Source: Brachycybe producta (lineage: Eukaryota > Arthropoda > Diplopoda > Playtdesmida > Andrognathidae). From it: a stretch of DNA of 64,000 nt. The translations under genes were made by a program, and so were the position numbers. The notes beneath the pieces are model-generated. The model ran no database searches. It had not been told where the DNA came from and was given only the letters and a program-made list of their open reading frames with translations. The first letter of the stretch is position 1, and each line of letters opens with the position of its first letter. Shown piece by piece: positions 51,379 to 61,648 of the stretch. The stretch covers positions 806,001-870,000 of the forward strand of contig JAUPFP010000011.1 of the NCBI GenBank assembly GCA_036925085.1. The letters run 5' to 3'.

Positions 51379-53760
51379 TCACTTACGGGGTGGAGTTTCG
51401 AGGTTTTCCTTAGAGGTGCTGGCAGATTTGCCAGGGGCCTCTACGGAAGTTTCTCCCAGAGCCCATCCGATGTGTGCTTCGATGCATTTTTGTCGGAGTG
51501 TGGATTCGAAGAGATCGTCCTCCACGTATACTTTGTTTGTTGTCATGGACACAGCTAAGTGCAGAGCCCGGCCTAGATCTCGGCCTAAGATGGCTTCGTG
51601 CCGGCCGGTAATCACTAGTAAGTGCCCTCGCACAGCGTGGGGGCCTAGCTGGACCGTCGCGGCGAGTCGCCCCACCACGGTGATCCTTTGGCCTCCCACA
51701 CCCTGAATGTTGGGTGGGATTAACACAGGCTCGATTTCGAACTTGTGTTCCTGCGCGAGTTCAATGGTGATAACGCTGCCCGTAGCTCCGGTGTCCGCGA
51801 GCATCCGTATACTCTTTCCGTTGATCGTGACGGCGATGCGCGGGTTCTTGTCGCTGGCATGATAGTCTCCGACTTCTTGAGGTGAACAGCTGCTTACCAG
51901 CTGCTCATACACCGTTGTCATTAGTCTTCGGCAGCAGGAGTGGCCCTTCGTCGGCGATTGGGTTCCGGGAGCCATGATGGCTATTGTTTTATTTTCACGG
52001 CACCCAATCTCCTTGGTGGATTGTTTAAGGACGTCGAGCGTGTCCTGCCAAACGATTAGCTCGTCCGGGGTCCATTTATGTGCAGGAGCCCGGTCGAGCA
52101 CCTTGACTGGTATATCCTCAGAGTCGTCAGAGCTGTCGTTGTCGGGTTTATCAGGAGTAGGTGCTCCGGCGGCTGAGTCTGCTGCTGGAAGAGGGATCCG
52201 GCGGATTTGTCCCGCCACTCTTATCAGGGCAAACTCAATGCCGTCTTCGGTGATGATATCCGTTTCAGGCACCTCTCCTTTGATGTCATAGTCGGTAACC
52301 GGCTCCCCAAACTGCTTGATTGCAACCTTCTTCTTCGGTTGCCGACACTCACGGACGAAATGCCCCAGTTTGCCACAATTATAACACGTCGACTTACTCT
52401 TGTCGAACGTGCGAGTGGTCTCTGGTTGGGGGTCCGCTGCAGAGTGTCGGTTTGGATTGGTGGCAGCAGTCTGACTAGGCTTTTTATCATGCCTAGACCG
52501 GTGTGGTTTGTCTTTAGGGCTGGCGGCTGCCGCCGGCTCCTGGTCGGTCTTCGATGCTCCTTTACCCGACTGTGAATCAGCTGCGGGTTTTGGTTCCGTC
52601 GGCCATTTATCCAAGGACAGCAAGACCACCTCCATATTGAGGACGGCGTTTGCGAAGTCCTTGAACGACGTCGTAGATGCGTGGTGCGCGGCGTTCTGTA
52701 TGGTGGGATGTAGAGCGCGGCGCAACTGGCTTATACGCAGCTGATCGTCAAGTTGCGGGTAAACTCGGTCGCCGAGTATCATAAACTCCCAGATGAAAGC
52801 TTGTGTACTCTCACCTTCCTTCTGGAGCATCTCTGTATACTTTTTCTCCAAGATGGCCAGTTCGTTCGGCTTCCCGAACGTATCTACCATCTGTACTCTC
52901 AGTGCTGGCCAAGGAATGTCCTGAAGCTCATACCTTAGTTTACTCAGCCACGTACGGGCGGCCCCAGTGAAACACCCCGTGATGTATTCCTCCTTGTGGT
53001 GGTCTTTCCAACCGTACAGGTGTGCCACTTCCTCGAATTCTTCCAGGAAGGGACGGAAACCTGTCAATCCGTTGAATTTTTGGATCGAGTCGGCAGGGTG
53101 ACGACCGCTGTATTTCTTATTGAACTCTTCCACGGAGGGTTCTCTGGGGGTTGGTCGATAGATGCCATCCTGGACGTTTGGCATTCCAGCCGGCATCAGA
53201 CCTACCCCTTGCGGTGGAAAACGTGGCGCGTAAACTGAAGTGCCTTGTGTCGCTCCTTGGTGAGGCTGTTGTTCCGGGGGTACCGAGCGGCGACCGCTAC
53301 GTGCAACCCGGACAAGCGAGTGAGGAGAATCAGCACGTGTCGTAATCGGTATTTCCGCACGCTCATCTCTGTGACGCGGATCATCTGACTGCCCTTGTTG
53401 TTGCCAGTCAGGGTTACGCGGTAGATGACGTGTGTGCGGTGTGTAATGTCTTTCGTAACGATCGTGACGCTCTCTGTAGCCAACATAGGGAGCTGAAGAG
53501 GCGTCTGAGTCATCGTCGCGAAGTCGGTGTGTGCGTGTTGTCCGCCGTGGTGTAGTCGGTCGATTCGGTGTGAATCGGTCGTCTATGAACTGAGACATAC
53601 GAGTCGAGAGTGCAGCCACTTGTTGTGACAGGTGGTCAAACTCGGCCCCAGTCGGCCGCGGCGGTGGTGTCGCATCAGTAGTCACGGGTACTTCCAACAG
53701 ATCTTCGTGTGAACCCTGGTGATCAGACAGGGACCCCGTATTGTCGTGTGAGGTAGCCAT
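51379..53760 (-). CDS. gag-pro: Gag-protease polyprotein, 793 aa
   Basis: Starts at the ATG that reads MATSHDNTGS. Residues about 210-390 form a retrotransposon Gag-type region (FNGLTGFRPFLEEFEEVAHL ... ARTWLSKLRYEL). A CCHC zinc knuckle CYNCGKLGHFVREC (CX2CX4HX4C) follows near residue 460. A retropepsin domain has the active-site motif LADTGATGSVI and the late motif ILGRD near residues 660-740. The ORF ends soon after the protease. A classical gag-pol would continue into RT, which is absent here. The protein should form the particle and process it. Confidence 0.92.
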   Translation of the reverse strand: MATSHDNTGSLSDHQGSHEDLLEVPVTTDATPPPRPTGAEFDHLSQQVAALSTRMSQFIDDRFTPNRPTTPRRTTRTHRLRDDDSDASSAPYVGYRERHDRYERHYTPHTRHLPRNPDWQQQGQSDDPRHRDERAEIPITTRADSPHSLVRVARSGRRSVPPEQQPHQGATQGTSVYAPRFPPQGVGLMPAGMPNVQDGIYRPTPREPSVEEFNKKYSGRHPADSIQKFNGLTGFRPFLEEFEEVAHLYGWKDHHKEEYITGCFTGAARTWLSKLRYELQDIPWPALRVQMVDTFGKPNELAILEKKYTEMLQKEGESTQAFIWEFMILGDRVYPQLDDQLRISQLRRALHPTIQNAAHHASTTSFKDFANAVLNMEVVLLSLDKWPTEPKPAADSQSGKGASKTDQEPAAAASPKDKPHRSRHDKKPSQTAATNPNRHSAADPQPETTRTFDKSKSTCYNCGKLGHFVRECRQPKKKVAIKQFGEPVTDYDIKGEVPETDIITEDGIEFALIRVAGQIRRIPLPAADSAAGAPTPDKPDNDSSDDSEDIPVKVLDRAPAHKWTPDELIVWQDTLDVLKQSTKEIGCRENKTIAIMAPGTQSPTKGHSCCRRLMTTVYEQLVSSCSPQEVGDYHASDKNPRIAVTINGKSIRMLADTGATGSVITIELAQEHKFEIEPVLIPPNIQGVGGQRITVVGRLAATVQLGPHAVRGHLLVITGRHEAILGRDLGRALHLAVSMTTNKVYVEDDLFESTLRQKCIEAHIGWALGETSVEAPGKSASTSKENLETPPRK

Positions 53761-55722
53761 GATTAATGATGTGGCTTGTGTAATGTGAATGTGCGGTGAT
53801 GAACGAGTCCGGCGAAGTCCAAGTCGTTGTGTGCAGCTCCGAGGGTTCTCGAGTACACTCTGAGCTATACTTTCGGGTTCCAGTATGATGGGGCTCGTTC
53901 AGTTCGTGAAGTTGTAGGTCGGTGATGTCACTGTGCGTTGGTAATTTAGTGCTTGTCGGCAACCGACACTATCGTACTCTTATACACTGAGTAACGATAG
54001 ATTACCTAAGCTTGTTACGTGTATAACGAAGTGGCCGTTCACTCCGTTAGTGTGGTGATGGTTGTATCGTATTGATCGTGTTCTCAGTTGGGCGTGTGAC
54101 GAGTTTTGGTTCCCAACTGGTGTAGCGTCGTGAGTTCTTTATTGAGCGTCAGATTTTGGAAGGATCTCTCTCGACACGTGGTATTTGGCGGCCACGTGGA
54201 GGTTACGAGAATTCCAAAAACCTCAATAAAGAAACAGCAGATGTACAATACAACCTCGAGCGTGGTACACCACCCAATCAAGATTGCACTGCGGAAAGTG
54301 AATTAGAAATGAAAGTGTATTGCAATTGCCTGAAGAAGAGGAAAGCAATACGAAGAGTAAAGCTAGAGCGCGGTGCCCGCACTTTTAGTTTTACTTGAAA
54401 ACAAGAATGAAGAGTGTGTGTGTGAAGAACACACAAAGAACAAAAAGTTCAAGATGGCTGAACTCTTTAAATGCACAAACAAAGGAGAAGTTCAAGAGAA
54501 GAAAGCTGTTTTACTTGAAAAGTTTAAAACTTAGGTGCGGTGCCCGCACATCAAAAGTTTTAATTTAGTTTTATGAAAAAAGTAAAACAGTGGAGAAATT
54601 GAAGTGTGTTCAACAAGCTAAATGCTTGGTGAACTAGAAGAAATGTTCAGGCTGAAGAAATTTTGAGTCCTCACTGCTGGATGGCTCTGGATGAAAAAGA
54701 CAGAGTCAGTGCCCAGTGAGGGACTATGTTGAGTAGAATGAAGAAGTCCGTAGGTGGCGCTGTGGTGGCCACTTCCGGTCAGTTTATTGCAATGTCCAAA
54801 AATTGATGATTGAAAAGTTCCTCCGGGGCACGTTTTTATGGTGGCCAGGAGAAAGACAAAAAGAGAGAAAATCCAAAGAAAAAGAGAAGTTTTCTCTAAC
54901 AAGAGGAACTCCGCCAGGGGGCGCGTGAGTGCAACCCTCTGGAAGAGAAGAGAAGAGAAGAGAACACAAAAAGATGAGAGAAGGTACAACAATGAGTCAC
55001 ATGGAGCGAAAAACCGCTCCGTTGGCACTTTTTGAAGAGTGTCCGGTCGATCCAAGATGGCGGCCGGGCTTCAGAGCTGTCCAATGGAGAAAGTTGATGT
55101 GATGATGCATTGAGGTGATGATGATGAAGAAACTGAAGAACATGACTTGGGACATAGTGGTCCCAAGGGAAACACAAGTGTAAAAACAAAGAACAAAGAA
55201 AAGGGGGGACAAGAAAGTCCCACGTGGCTAGAAAAAGTGTGTTTTAAGCTTGTAAGCCCCCTAACAATGAGATAGAGTTAGGGAGAATCTTGCTTGAAAA
55301 TTAAAGATGAAGAGTGAAGATAATAGGACATTTTAAAAGACACACACGTCCCTTAAAAGCCTATTAATAGATGAATAGATTAGTAGATGAGATTTGTTTG
55401 CTCATCTCATAATGAGACTGCAAACTCCTCTCGGAGAGTAAGAAGAATTTGTTTAAAGTGTTGCCCACGTGGTGTGGGTTTCACTTTGAAAATTAAAGAA
55501 GAGTGAAGGTGACAGTGGGTGATTGTAATGGAAACATGAAATACAAAAACACGGACGGAAACACGTGTGTCCAAACGGTTGTCCACTTTCCGAGTGCTAA
55601 GCGGTCAGCAGACAAAAGTTCGTTCCCACGTGTCTCTAAGGACAGGACACAGAATCGCGCGGTCGACACGTGGTGTGTGTAGCCACAAGTCTCTTTCGCG
55701 ATTCCACAAAAAACGGTACCAT

Positions 55723-56068
55723 GCGGTTGGCTTTGACGTGATCGAGGGCCTCCATACATGGTCCCAACATAAAAAGGCGCCACGCGGTTGGCTTTGACGC
55801 TATCGAGGGCCTCCATACGTGGTTCCAACACAAAGGACGCCGCGCGGTTGGCTTTGACGTGATCGAGGGCCTCCATACGCGGTTTTACAAAGGCGCCACG
55901 TGGTCGACTTTGACGCTATCGAGGGTCTCCACACGTGGTTCCAACACAAAGGACGCCGCGCGGTTGACTTTGACGTGATCGAGGGTCTCCATACGCGGTT
56001 TTACAGACAGGCGCCACGCGGTTGACTTTGACGCTATCGAGGGTCTCCATACGTGGCTCCAACATAGA
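55723..56068 (-). repeat. Tandem array, six units of 56-61 bp with A/B alternation
   Basis: Units start (on +) GCGGTTGGCTTTGACG at 55723, 55784, 55844, 55900, 55960 and 56018. Units 1, 3 and 5 read TTTGACGTGATCGAGGG; units 2, 4 and 6 read TTTGACGCTATCGAGGG. The alternation implies that a dimer was amplified three times. Confidence 0.9.
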
Positions 56069-56158
56069 AAGGACGGACGAAGCCTCGTGAGGCACAATCA
56101 CGAGACTTAAGACAAAGGACGGCTTCTGTTTACAGGTCGGAGAAGGCAGATGGAGCTA

Positions 56159-56176
56159 TACCCCGCACCTCCACCA
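56159..56176 (-). other. Primer-binding site, tRNA-Ala-like
   Basis: Two bases inside the 5' LTR. On the coding strand it begins TGGTGGAGGTGCGGGGTA, the complement of a tRNA 3' end CCCCGCACCTCCACCA. That end is like arthropod tRNA-Ala as I remember it. The tRNA identity is less sure than the site. Confidence 0.65.
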
Positions 56177-56178
56177 AA

Positions 56179-56866
56179 TGTGAGCTTTTGACATCAACCA
56201 ATATTTTATTACCAACCTTTAGATGACATTTTCTACTTTTCGTTTCTTCTCTGAGCAGTACGACACCTGCACAGAGAAGATCCGAGCTGTAGAGAGAGCT
56301 GGATGGAGATAGATTGTAGTCACTCTTCTGCATGGGGGTGAAATCGATGCAGGAGAGTGGCGGCCATCTCTCTCTCTTCCGGTTGATGCTGATATACATC
56401 TTCTCCATCGGTATTCCGACTAGAGAAGATGTTGTAGCTGCTGAGAATCGTATAGCTCCTGCCCTATGAAACCTCCGGCCTCTGAAGAGAAGTTATTTAC
56501 ATAAAGACATAGAGACAACGCTACTTCTTGTTACAACACTTTTATTCATTCCTTGTAAGAAGTACAGATACAAGGGTGAATAGTAATATACTAACTGGAA
56601 ATCCTCAGGCCCATGATTTGGAATGTATCGCAAAAACAGGCAAAGGAAAGAACTGAGGAACAAAGAGGAACATGGTCCTTTTATACCTTGGACCTGTGTA
56701 CACCTGCGAGGTGTAACCAGGTCCAAGTGACCATGGTCCTTTATGTATCAATCCGCCACTTGGGCATGAGTCAGAAAGGTGAGTCAGAGAGGAGGGAGGG
56801 ACGGTTGAGAGTTGTTTACCCCCCAGGCTATGGTTTTGGCGGGATCACGATTTACAGGGTGTTACA
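56179..56866 (-). repeat. 5' LTR of the complete element (688 bp)
   Basis: Same length and, by eye, the same sequence as 46615-47302 (constant offset 9,564). It contains the TATA-like box and poly(A) signal described for the other LTR. Confidence 0.92.
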
Positions 56867-56990
56867 CTATATATATCTATATATCTATATATATCTCTAT
56901 ATATATATATATATCTATATATATCTATATCTATATATATCTATATATATATATATATCTATATATATCTATATATATATAGATATATAT
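56867..56990. repeat. Right part of the microsatellite
   Basis: TA repeat with C interruptions that continues the left array after the insertion. It is followed by AGGCAAGTCTGTCTGTGTA, a sequence also present at about 45797-45815. Confidence 0.85.
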
Positions 56991-57177
56991 AGGCAAGTCT
57001 GTCTGTGTAACGCTGTAAGAACAAGGACAACAACCTTTAAGCAAACACAAGTGAGGGCGGTGGGGGAGAGGGGAGAAGGAAACGTCGTTCAATCATTGTT
57101 AAAACTAGAATGTCCCGTCATGTATGACGTGTTACCCACGTCATTTATGACGACTAACCCCACTGGTATGAAAATAT

Positions 57178-57612
57178 TAGAGGTGGGACGAATCCTAAAT
57201 TTTCTCGAATCCGAATCCTAAAAGGTTCTCGGATCTCTCAAATCTCGATTCTCTCGAATCCGCCATATAAGCTTCTTATATTATTCATTAAGAAGATACA
57301 AATAAATGAAATAATATTAAATATTAAATTATTAATAATAAAAAATAAGTGTGGCCGCACTCAGGGTCCAAACAAGGTGTTGTTGGTGATCCGGGTAACA
57401 CCGAAATTGCAACAATCGCTGTTTTTTTGTTAGTGTACGCTTCTATTGGACGTCAATGGAGGTAAAACTAATTTTACCAAAGTTTTTAAGTTTTTTAAGG
57501 TTAGGATTCGAAAGATTCGAAATACGAAAAAAAAGTGCGAAGATTTGAGTTTTCGAATCTAGAATCTTTTTCAAGATTCGCGGGATTCAAGGATTCGAAT
57601 GGCCCATCTCTA
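57178..57612. mobile_element. hAT-like MITE, 435 bp, perfect 8-bp target duplication
   Basis: Left TAGAGGTGGGACGAATCC, right GGATTCGAATGGCCCATCTC plus TA: imperfect complements. GAAAATAT flanks both ends exactly (57170-57177, 57613-57620). The interior is rich in CTCGAATCC variants. No transposase. Confidence 0.85.
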
Positions 57613-58183
57613 GAAAATATACTAAAACATATTCAAATAAATGCATTCAAAACAGCAACACATTTCTAAAAGTATTATTTGACAATTTGACAATTGAATC
57701 TGTAGAATGACTGATTGTTTTACTTTGACTGTAATTACTGTCTCATTACAGAAATTAATTAAACTAATTATTAATAAAAATACTCTCATAAACGTGATAC
57801 TGGTTTAATTAGCAATATTAACCGTTGGGTTGTATACCAGCCACGTATACTTTATAGTACGATACAGAAAAATACAACATTAACACAATTTCACTACATT
57901 GGTCTCCATACTATTTAGGGAAAAATAGTAATTAAAAAATGACGTATTTCATACAGTATAGGATGTTTCCTGCAAATTTAATCATTTCTGATGAAGAACA
58001 TTACTGTGTAAGCGTAATACGATAAAGTTCATAACTATGTGAAGTGTTCGTGTAAATTACAGGTGTATAAATTTACTTCAACATTTCTTTTAGACATTAA
58101 CCTATGATTCTAGTTTCAAAACATATTTTGAATTTTTTTTCTTAAAAGTTGCTTCTAACTTTTATTTAACCATAAAAAACGAC

Positions 58184-58618
58184 ATGGAAATTACACATTG
58201 GAAGTCCAGTGTGATTCCATCTGTGAAATTCGCTAGTTTCGTACTTCTGAGTATGTTGTCGATGATGCCGAACACGATCGAAGCGAACGATCAAATGACG
58301 AGAACGACGTCCAGATGTTCCGTATTGTACGACCATTGTTACAGCAGCACAATTACTGACGATCGAGGACTTCAACAGCCATCAAACACTTCATCACCAT
58401 CATCGATGGGTGGCAAAGAGTTTGCTTTGTCTCGATGCTTCTGCGATGATGAATGTCACATCTACGGAGATTGTTGTCCAGATATTAAGTTATCCGAGAT
58501 AAATGCCATTGCAAAAATTGATCATTGGACAAAGACGACTGTGTCTTCGATAATGCCGGTACAGAAAAGTTTATGGAAATGTCAAAGATTCATGTTCAGC
58601 GACATACATGTATTTAAG
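58184..58618 (+). CDS. Class B GPCR-like receptor, exon 1: signal peptide and somatomedin-B-like domain
   Basis: Starts at the ATG at 58184. A hydrophobic stretch (FASFVLLSMLSMMP, residues about 16-30) is a likely signal peptide. A cysteine cluster follows: RCSVLYDHC, then SRCFCDDECHIYGDCCPD, the pattern of a somatomedin-B domain. The donor AAG|GTATAT gives phase 0, matching the exon at 61649. The promoter is not recognised. The 145 residues are extracellular. Confidence 0.85.
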
Positions 58619-61600
58619 GTATATGATTTATTTTAGTGTTTGTATATTTAAAATGTAAATACTAACGGAAATAATTCGAAATAATTCGGCGAATCGTTTG
58701 CATAAAATACACAAAACGGAAAATGAAATAATGATGGAATATGAGAGCCGTATAAGCAAAATGAAATAAATGCGGGGGAAAAAAAGCAAAAAAAAAATGT
58801 AGAAAATGAACAATTTTCGTAAATATATTATAAATATATAAATAATTAATATTAATATTATTAATTAATAAATTAATAAAATTAATAAATTATTAATTAA
58901 TATTATAAATAATATTAATATAAAATAATATTAATTATATATAATATTATAATTTTAATAAAAATTTTGGTCTAAATTATAACAGAAAACATTACATTTT
59001 TTTGCTTTTCTAGTTTTGTTTGGAAAAAAAAAAAACTTTGAATTTCTGTTAATATATAAAGGTTGCTTATGTTTCCAAGGAAAGCAAAGCGCTTAGTCCA
59101 CACCATGAACTAATGCAGCTATAAATATATAGTCGAACGTACCAATCGGAGTCGATTATATTTCGGATGACAGCATACTTCACATACAAGCACGTAGTGA
59201 CCCGGGCTGTAAAGTGGCACTGCCGCGTGCGCCGATTTTTCAAGGTGCAGGTGCTCTAAACACTCAATTTTATATAGTGCCGAATGATGCGTGTGAAACA
59301 TGCGTTTTGTTTAAGAATTCATATTTCGAAAGCTATAGCACCTAGACTTTTGTAATTTAAGCTACGAGCTTAGTTGTCAACGAAATAGTAAAATATACAT
59401 GTAAAAATTGAACTATATTAGTTTGAAACGGTCAGTCAAAGAGCGATCCTGGTGCGTTTTTTGTGGAGTGGTGCAGAACTTTGTCATCTCTCTGTATAGT
59501 CGTACAGAGGGTTGACCCAGTTCTTCACAGCTGTTTACCCTTTTACATTGATAAGAAAATTAACGTCCTTATTTAGTTCACTGCTCGCCGGAGCCTGGGA
59601 ACTTTCCTCACAGTCCCACCCCTTAAGATAAAGAGATCTTCCTCATAAACAGGAACACTAAGTCAATGGGGTTGCACTTCTCTTTTGTATTTTGTTTTTA
59701 AATAGGAATGAGTCATATTCAGTATTTTGGTGACTGCTGGTCAATCAAATGATTGGTCCAGTTGCTTCTTATTTTTGTAAGTGACCAATTAGAAAATTCT
59801 GAAAAAGTCCTCTCAGTACTCTGTGACGTGGCTGGCCCTTTGGCGCCGTTTTTGACGTTGTTGAACCGGTGGTGCCGGGGTCGACTCTGTTGTCGACTGC
59901 TGCGGGCCAGTCTCTGTTCCTCGTCGGGTTGATTTCACTGGGCGCGACATTTACTTGCCTGGCCTGGTAACTCCCCACAAAAAAACCGTCTTTCCTAGGG
60001 GTCTTTGGATATATGGCTTGACGATGCCGAAGGTACTATGTCCTTTTCGTTGAGTTGCTGGAGGCTCCAGGCAGAGGGACTCAGGCTGTGTCTGAGTGCC
60101 TTCTGCTGGATACTCCTCTATTTTAGGAGTACAGAAACCCAATAAATTCTGCACACAAGACCTTTTAGGTTGAATAAAATATACTCTTTTACTTCGATAA
60201 TTATGACGTACATAACAAGGTTGTGTACAGCACTTTACATAAGATTATCCTCTTTTTCAGTTAAAACTTTTAACTTTTCTAAGTCTCGAAAACTCTGCCT
60301 CTAGTTCAAGACTTAACCGTTTTAACTCTATCCTCTGACTGTCCTCACACTCAAGTCTCAAGCTCACTTGTCCGGTCTCCTGGGAGGGGCAACTGTCACC
60401 TCAGGGCTCAATGATTGACCAACTCGGGCCAATCATTGCCCGGGGCCGGGGATATTACCTTAAAAGGAAAGATATTTTTGGGACTCTATTCCCAATTTCT
60501 CACGGTCGGACTTGGTTCCACGAATTCACTTGGAATTCGGGCCACCCAAGTCTGAACATCTGTGCACCAATGGGTGCCATACTGTCAAGACTAAATTTTG
60601 ACTAAAGTGTTTCACCTTCTGTTTCTACAGGGTGTCACAACTCTGTTCTTGGGTATATAAGTCCGTGTTTTTGTGTACAAATAAGCAGTTCGTGTTGTAG
60701 AAATAAACTGTTGTGTTCAAAAAGTTGCTGAAGTTTAATTTTATTTTCTAAAGTTGAATGTGGAACTTTAATGTTTTTTTCACTTAGAGACACTGATCCA
60801 GGTGCAAACCTGGATACAACACTGTAAGCTGGAACCAATAAGCTGCACGATCTAATGGCTTTTAGTCAGGTGCAAGCCTGAGGAGTAACAGACAGCAAAA
60901 AGATCCTTTAAGCTGTAAAAGTTCATGAAAGAGGAACTTCATAGGAAACGAGAGGTACAGTTTACCTTCCTCCGAACCAAATTGGAATAAGTATCCTAGC
61001 CAACCACTTGCAGTCCCCCCCAAAGAGCGAACTGAAACCCCTGAGCTAATTCTATTCCCATGGAAAGTGGTTTGTTACAAGTTGTAAATTAAAAAAAAGA
61101 TTTTGAACAAGCAAGTTGTAAATAAAATAGTCTCTCGAAATTGTAGACGTGTCGGGATGTTCTCGAAACTGTGAGGCTCCCAGAAGCCTTTCTGAATAAT
61201 AAAGCTACCGTGAGTCTCTCAAAACTATGTACTCCTGAAAAATCTCAAAATGAACAAACTGTTTGGTGCTACAGTTTATTGAAAAAATATTGCTAATTTT
61301 TTTGGCTCGCTTTCCACGCTACTAGAAAAATTTGGGGAGGGCATGAAACCGTTTTTAATCCCGGATACTGCTGACCTAGGATTTTGCAGACAGCACGTGT
61401 CTGCTCATTTGTACAGTAGAAAACTCTCTTGCATTTCTTCTGCATTACTTCATGGTGTGACTTAGCCTCGTGCACTAACCTAAGGTTATAACCAGAGGGA
61501 CTGTGCACAGTGTGTGCAGCTTAGAGAAAATTTGCGTTTCTGTATCCTTACAGCCATTACTTATGCATCGTAATGTTCAACTGGACTATTTTATGTTATA

Positions 61601-61648
61601 TTAAATTTATAATGTTGTTCGTGCCTTGATTTTATTTTTTTATGTTAG
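58619..61648 (+). other. Large intron of the receptor gene (3.0 kb)
   Basis: Contains a pure TAAT/ATTA-rich stretch (58800-58970) and a solo LTR (59822-60639). Flanking LTR-like sequence may be an older, outer LTR. It has a TATA-like GTATATAAG at 60651, hairpins such as ATCCAGGT-GCAA-ACCTGGAT near 60794, and an end GTTTGTTACA at 61078. No exon recognised. Confidence 0.6.
59822..60639 (+). repeat. Solo LTR (818 bp) with 4-bp target duplication
   Basis: Starts TGTGACGTGGCTGG and ends GGGTGTCACA. ACTC flanks both sides (59818-59821, 60640-60643). A longer, end-truncated relative is at 19924-20837. The orientation follows the shared sequence; the coding strand is not proven. Confidence 0.78.

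Larger units (their letters stand above)
53761..56178 (-). other. Long leader of the retroelement (2.4 kb)
   Basis: Between the 5' LTR and the gag start. No supported ORF. It holds a tandem array (55723-56068) and several inverted repeats, for example CACGTGG with CCACGTG near 54175-54200. The leader is unusually long compared with typical animal LTR elements (family knowledge). Confidence 0.65.
46615..56866 (-). mobile_element. Complete LTR retrotransposon, 10,252 bp, no pol gene
   Basis: Two 688-bp direct repeats that I find identical by eye bound the element, flanked by CTAT on each side (46611-46614, 56867-56870). Coding is leftward: 5' LTR at the right end, primer-binding site, a 2.4-kb leader with a tandem array, Gag-protease ORF, a 1.5-kb spacer, a second ORF, a hairpin-rich 403-nt spacer, purine tract and 3' LTR. 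No reverse transcriptase, RNase H or integrase is encoded anywhere. It must therefore use another element's enzymes (inference). Identical LTRs and intact ORFs indicate a recent insertion. The Gag and protease are of the general Ty3/Gypsy-like kind, but without pol the class is unproven. Confidence 0.9.

Noticed and set aside
56159..56176. tRNA 3' end-like sequence with CCA
   Set aside because: Only the last 18 nt match a tRNA, next to an LTR: a primer-binding site, not a tRNA gene. No cloverleaf upstream.
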